A DNA stretch of 64,000 nucleotides. Origin: Citrobacter youngae ATCC 29220. Lineage in GTDB: Bacteria; Pseudomonadota; Gammaproteobacteria; Enterobacterales; Enterobacteriaceae. Within the stretch, counting starts at the first letter, position 1; each line of letters opens with the position of its first letter. The notes under the pieces were generated by a model, which did no database searches, was not told the DNA's origin, and worked only from the letters and a program-made list of their open reading frames with translations. Below are positions 60,906 through 64,000 of this stretch, in pieces. The position numbers were made by a program, and so were the translations under genes. Where the stretch lies: NCBI RefSeq assembly GCF_000155975.1, contig NZ_GG730299.1, forward strand, positions 124,305 through 188,304, read 5' to 3'.

Positions 60906-61341
60906 GTTTCACCCCGCTGATTATGACGGCCATGGGCGTCTGCGCCTGCCTTTTCTGTTCTGGTGTGTACTGCTGTTGCAGGCGCGCACCTGGGTGCTGT
61001 TTGTGATTGCCGGTTCTTCCCGTGAGCAGGGCAATACGCTACTGAATCTGTTTTATCCCGATCATGATGCGTTCTGGCTGGGGTTACTTCCCGGCGTGCC
61101 CGCGGTGCTGGCGTTTTTACTCAGCGGGCGGCGCTTGGCGTTTCCTGGATTATGGCGCGGGCTGCGCGTCTTGCTGATCCTCGCTCAACTGGTGCTGCTG
61201 TGCTGGCAGCCGGTGATGTGGCTGGCAGGCGATCCGGTAACCGGTATTGGTCTGGCGCTGCTGGTGGCCGATATCGTCGCGCTGGTGTGGTTATTAACCA
61301 ATCAACGTTTGCGCGCCTGTTTTTCCCCCGAGAAAGAATAA
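60892..61341 (+). CDS. yfeZ: YfeZ, inner-membrane protein (DUF2919)
   Basis: A 149-residue membrane protein with four predicted spans (about residues 20-40, 58-76, 88-106, 113-133). It resembles E. coli YfeZ. The ATG at 60892 ([11 protein letters not shown]) lies inside ypeA, so translation is coupled. It begins with a short cytoplasmic segment and ends in a charged tail. Function unknown. Confidence 0.88.
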   Translation: MKSTEFHPADYDGHGRLRLPFLFWCVLLLQARTWVLFVIAGSSREQGNTLLNLFYPDHDAFWLGLLPGVPAVLAFLLSGRRLAFPGLWRGLRVLLILAQLVLLCWQPVMWLAGDPVTGIGLALLVADIVALVWLLTNQRLRACFSPEKE

Positions 61342-61400
61342 CGGCACTTTTTGGTGAAACCGGACTCCAAGCAACGTTGATAAATAAGGAAGGAAGTGAA

Positions 61401-61976
61401 ATGAAATCACTGCGTTTGACTTTATGCGCGATGCCGCTGCTACTGACCGGGTGTTCAACGTTGTCGTCGGTGAACTGGTCTGCCGCCAATCCGTGGAACT
61501 GGTTTGGTTCTTCAACGCAGGTCACTGAGCAGGGCGTCGGCGCGTTAACGGGCGCGACGCCGCTGGATGAAAAAGCCATTGCTGATGCGCTGGACGGTGA
61601 TTACCGCCTGCGTAGCGGGATGAAGACCGATAACGGTAATGTGGTGCGCTTCTATGAAGCGATGAAAGATGACAAGCTGGCGATGGTCATCAACGGCAGC
61701 CAGGGAACCATCAGCCGAATTGATGTATTGGACAGCGATATTTCGTCTTCCGCGGGTGTCAAAATCGGTACACCGTTTAGCGACCTTTACACGAAAGCCT
61801 TCGGTAATTGCCAGAAAGCAACCGGCGATGACAGCGCGAGTGTGGAATGTAAAGCTGAAGGAAGTCAGCACATTAGCTATATTTTTTCCGGCGAATGGAG
61901 CGGGCCTGAGGGCTTAATGCCGTCGGACGACACGCTGAAAGCGTGGAAAGTCAGCAAAATTATCTGGCGGCGTTAA
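61401..61976 (+). CDS. yfeY: YfeY, lipoprotein (DUF1131)
   Basis: A 191-residue lipoprotein, the E. coli length. The lipobox LLLTGC ends at Cys18. The mature part is DUF1131, with a Cys pair near residues 136 and 149 (NCQKATGDDSASVEC). In E. coli it belongs to the RpoE envelope-stress regulon. The start at 61401 follows AAGGAAGGAAGTGAA; open codons back to 61152 belong to the overlapping yfeZ. Function unknown, probably outer-membrane attached. Confidence 0.93.
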   Translation: MKSLRLTLCAMPLLLTGCSTLSSVNWSAANPWNWFGSSTQVTEQGVGALTGATPLDEKAIADALDGDYRLRSGMKTDNGNVVRFYEAMKDDKLAMVINGSQGTISRIDVLDSDISSSAGVKIGTPFSDLYTKAFGNCQKATGDDSASVECKAEGSQHISYIFSGEWSGPEGLMPSDDTLKAWKVSKIIWRR

Positions 61977-62021
61977 TTTGCGTCTGAACAAATCGACTTG
62001 CTAAAAAAACAGGTAGAATAA

Positions 62022-62969
<948 letters not shown>

Positions 62970-62977
62970 GGGTGAGT

Positions 62978-63012
62978 TGCCGGATGGCGGCGTAAACGCC
63001 TTGCCCGGCCTA
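62978..63012. repeat. Single REP palindrome
   Basis: TGCCGGATGGCGGCGTAAACGCC ... GCCCGGCCTA, a REP with a degraded right arm, beyond the yfeX stop. Confidence 0.82.
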
Positions 63013-63033
63013 TGCACTGTCATAAAATAGAAT

Positions 63034-63059
63034 CTCCCCGCTCCGGCGGGGATTTTTTT
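63034..63059 (+). terminator. Intrinsic terminator of yfeX
   Basis: CCCCGC (63036-63041) pairs with GCGGGG (63046-63051) around TCCG, followed by A and seven T. Confidence 0.9.
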
Positions 63060-63168
63060 ACCTGAGATTAACCTGATTTAGTGAGCTATTCCTCAGCACT
63101 GATTTGTTATTGCTGTATCTTCTGCGTGAATGAAGCGAAGGCTTCATATTCAAAAGGAGAATATTGAA

Positions 63169-63960
63169 ATGGGAAAACTCACGGGCAAAACAGCATTGAT
63201 TACGGGCGCATCTCAGGGTATTGGCGAGGGGATCGCCAGAACGTTTGCCCGCCATGGCGCGAACTTAATCCTGCTGGATATCTCCGATGAGATTGAAAAA
63301 CTGGCGGATGAGCTGGCTGGACGCGGTCACCGCTGCACGGCGGTTCATGCGGATGTCAGAGATTTTGCTTCAGTTACTGAAGCGGTGAAACGCGCGAAGA
63401 AGGTTGAAGGCAAAATCGATATTCTGGTCAACAACGCTGGCGTATGTCGCCTCGGCAACTTCCTTGAGATGAGCGATGAAGATCGCGATTTCCACATTGA
63501 TATCAATATCAAAGGCGTCTGGAACGTAACGAAAGCCGTGCTGCCGGAGATGATTGATCGCAAAGATGGGCGCATCGTGATGATGTCCTCAGTCACTGGC
63601 GATATGGTTGCCGACCCGGGCGAAACTGCCTATGCGTTGTCGAAAGCCGCTATCATCGGCCTGACTAAATCCCTGGCGGTGGAATATGCGCAGGCTGGTA
63701 TTCGCGTCAATGCGATTTGCCCTGGCTACGTTCGTACGCCGATGGCGGAAAATATTGCGCGCCAGTCTAACCCGGAGGATCCTGAATCCGTATTAGTCGA
63801 AATGGCGAAAGCGATTCCAATGCGTCGTCTGGCCTGCCCGCTTGAAGTCGGTGAACTGGCCGCGTTCCTTGCCTCGGATGAGTCCAGTTATTTAACTGGC
63901 ACGCAAAACGTGATTGATGGCGGTAGCACCCTGCCTGAAAGCGTTAGCGTTGGCGTCTGA
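63169..63960 (+). CDS. ucpA: UcpA, short-chain dehydrogenase/reductase
   Basis: A 263-residue cytoplasmic SDR-family oxidoreductase, the E. coli length. The Rossmann loop TGASQGIGEG lies at 13-22, NNAG near 88, and the catalytic Ser in MMSSVTG with the Tyr-xxx-Lys motif YALSK. The sequence favours NAD(P) use. E. coli UcpA has been linked to furan aldehyde tolerance. The start at 63169 follows AAAAGGAGAATATTGAA; open codons back to 63130 are untranslated leader. Confidence 0.95.
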   Translation: MGKLTGKTALITGASQGIGEGIARTFARHGANLILLDISDEIEKLADELAGRGHRCTAVHADVRDFASVTEAVKRAKKVEGKIDILVNNAGVCRLGNFLEMSDEDRDFHIDINIKGVWNVTKAVLPEMIDRKDGRIVMMSSVTGDMVADPGETAYALSKAAIIGLTKSLAVEYAQAGIRVNAICPGYVRTPMAENIARQSNPEDPESVLVEMAKAIPMRRLACPLEVGELAAFLASDESSYLTGTQNVIDGGSTLPESVSVGV

Positions 63961-63973
63961 TTGATGCCGGTCT

Positions 63974-64000
63974 CCTCCCTGGTGAACCTGGGGAGGGGCT
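63974..64000 (+). terminator. Likely terminator of ucpA, cut by window edge
   Basis: CCTCCC (63974-63979) pairs with GGGAGG (63991-63996), 14 bases past the ucpA stop. The sequence that would show a T-run lies beyond the window. Confidence 0.5.

Overview
The window is enterobacterial chromosome. Gene order and protein sequences follow the E. coli/Salmonella segment running from the guaA side of ppx through to ucpA, here written pdeF-ppx-ppk ... ucpA. The many BIME/REP palindromes are also typical of that group. Three departures from the E. coli K-12 layout argue against E. coli itself: an MscS-type channel gene beside yfgG, an extra family-1 6-phospho-beta-glucosidase between purM and upp, and a yjiH-yjiG-iadA cassette between perM and bcp. 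A Citrobacter-like member of the Enterobacteriaceae is my best guess. The genus is inferred, not proven.

Layout. 1-7146: partial mscS-like gene, yfgG, the c-di-GMP phosphodiesterase pdeF and the polyphosphate pair ppk-ppx. 7350-13747: purine and pyrimidine metabolism (purMN, upp-uraA) with the inserted glucosidase, then hda, the DnaA inactivator. 13785-17019: yfgD, the periplasmic protease bepA and perM. 17186-19486: the isoaspartyl-dipeptide cassette. 19607-29128: bcp, gcvR, dapA-bamC, purC, ypfJ, tmcA, ypfH, ypfN, dapE, yffB. 29517-40828: ypfM, the acrD drug pump, narQ, aegA, nudK, ypfG, tktB. 41108-43387: maeB. 43548-58403: a complete 17-gene ethanolamine utilisation operon, eutSPQTDMNEJGHABCLKR, all on the plus strand. 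58497-63960: hemF, amiA, ypeA-yfeZ-yfeY, yfeX, ucpA.

How the genes work together. The eut genes encode the shell (EutS, M, N, L, K), the lumen enzymes (EutBC lyase, EutE, EutG, EutD), cofactor supply and repair (EutT, EutA), a permease (EutH), accessory factors (EutP, EutQ, EutJ) and the AraC-type activator EutR. Together they turn ethanolamine into acetyl-CoA, acetyl phosphate and ethanol inside a microcompartment. No prophage interrupts the operon, unlike in E. coli K-12. EutT carries Ser where the known metal motif has its first Cys. The transaldolase gene talA, which normally precedes tktB, is absent.

Regulatory sequence that can be read directly includes PurR boxes before purM and purC, an FNR-like site before pdeF, a UTP-sensing start region at upp, a BaeR-like box before acrD, a CRP-like site before eutS, LacI-family-like operators before the glucosidase and an inverted repeat before yjiH. 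I found no tRNA, rRNA, CRISPR array, insertion sequence or prophage. I see no wholly new system. The best leads are the EutT variant, the two accessory insertions with their own operator-like sites, and the MscS paralogue.
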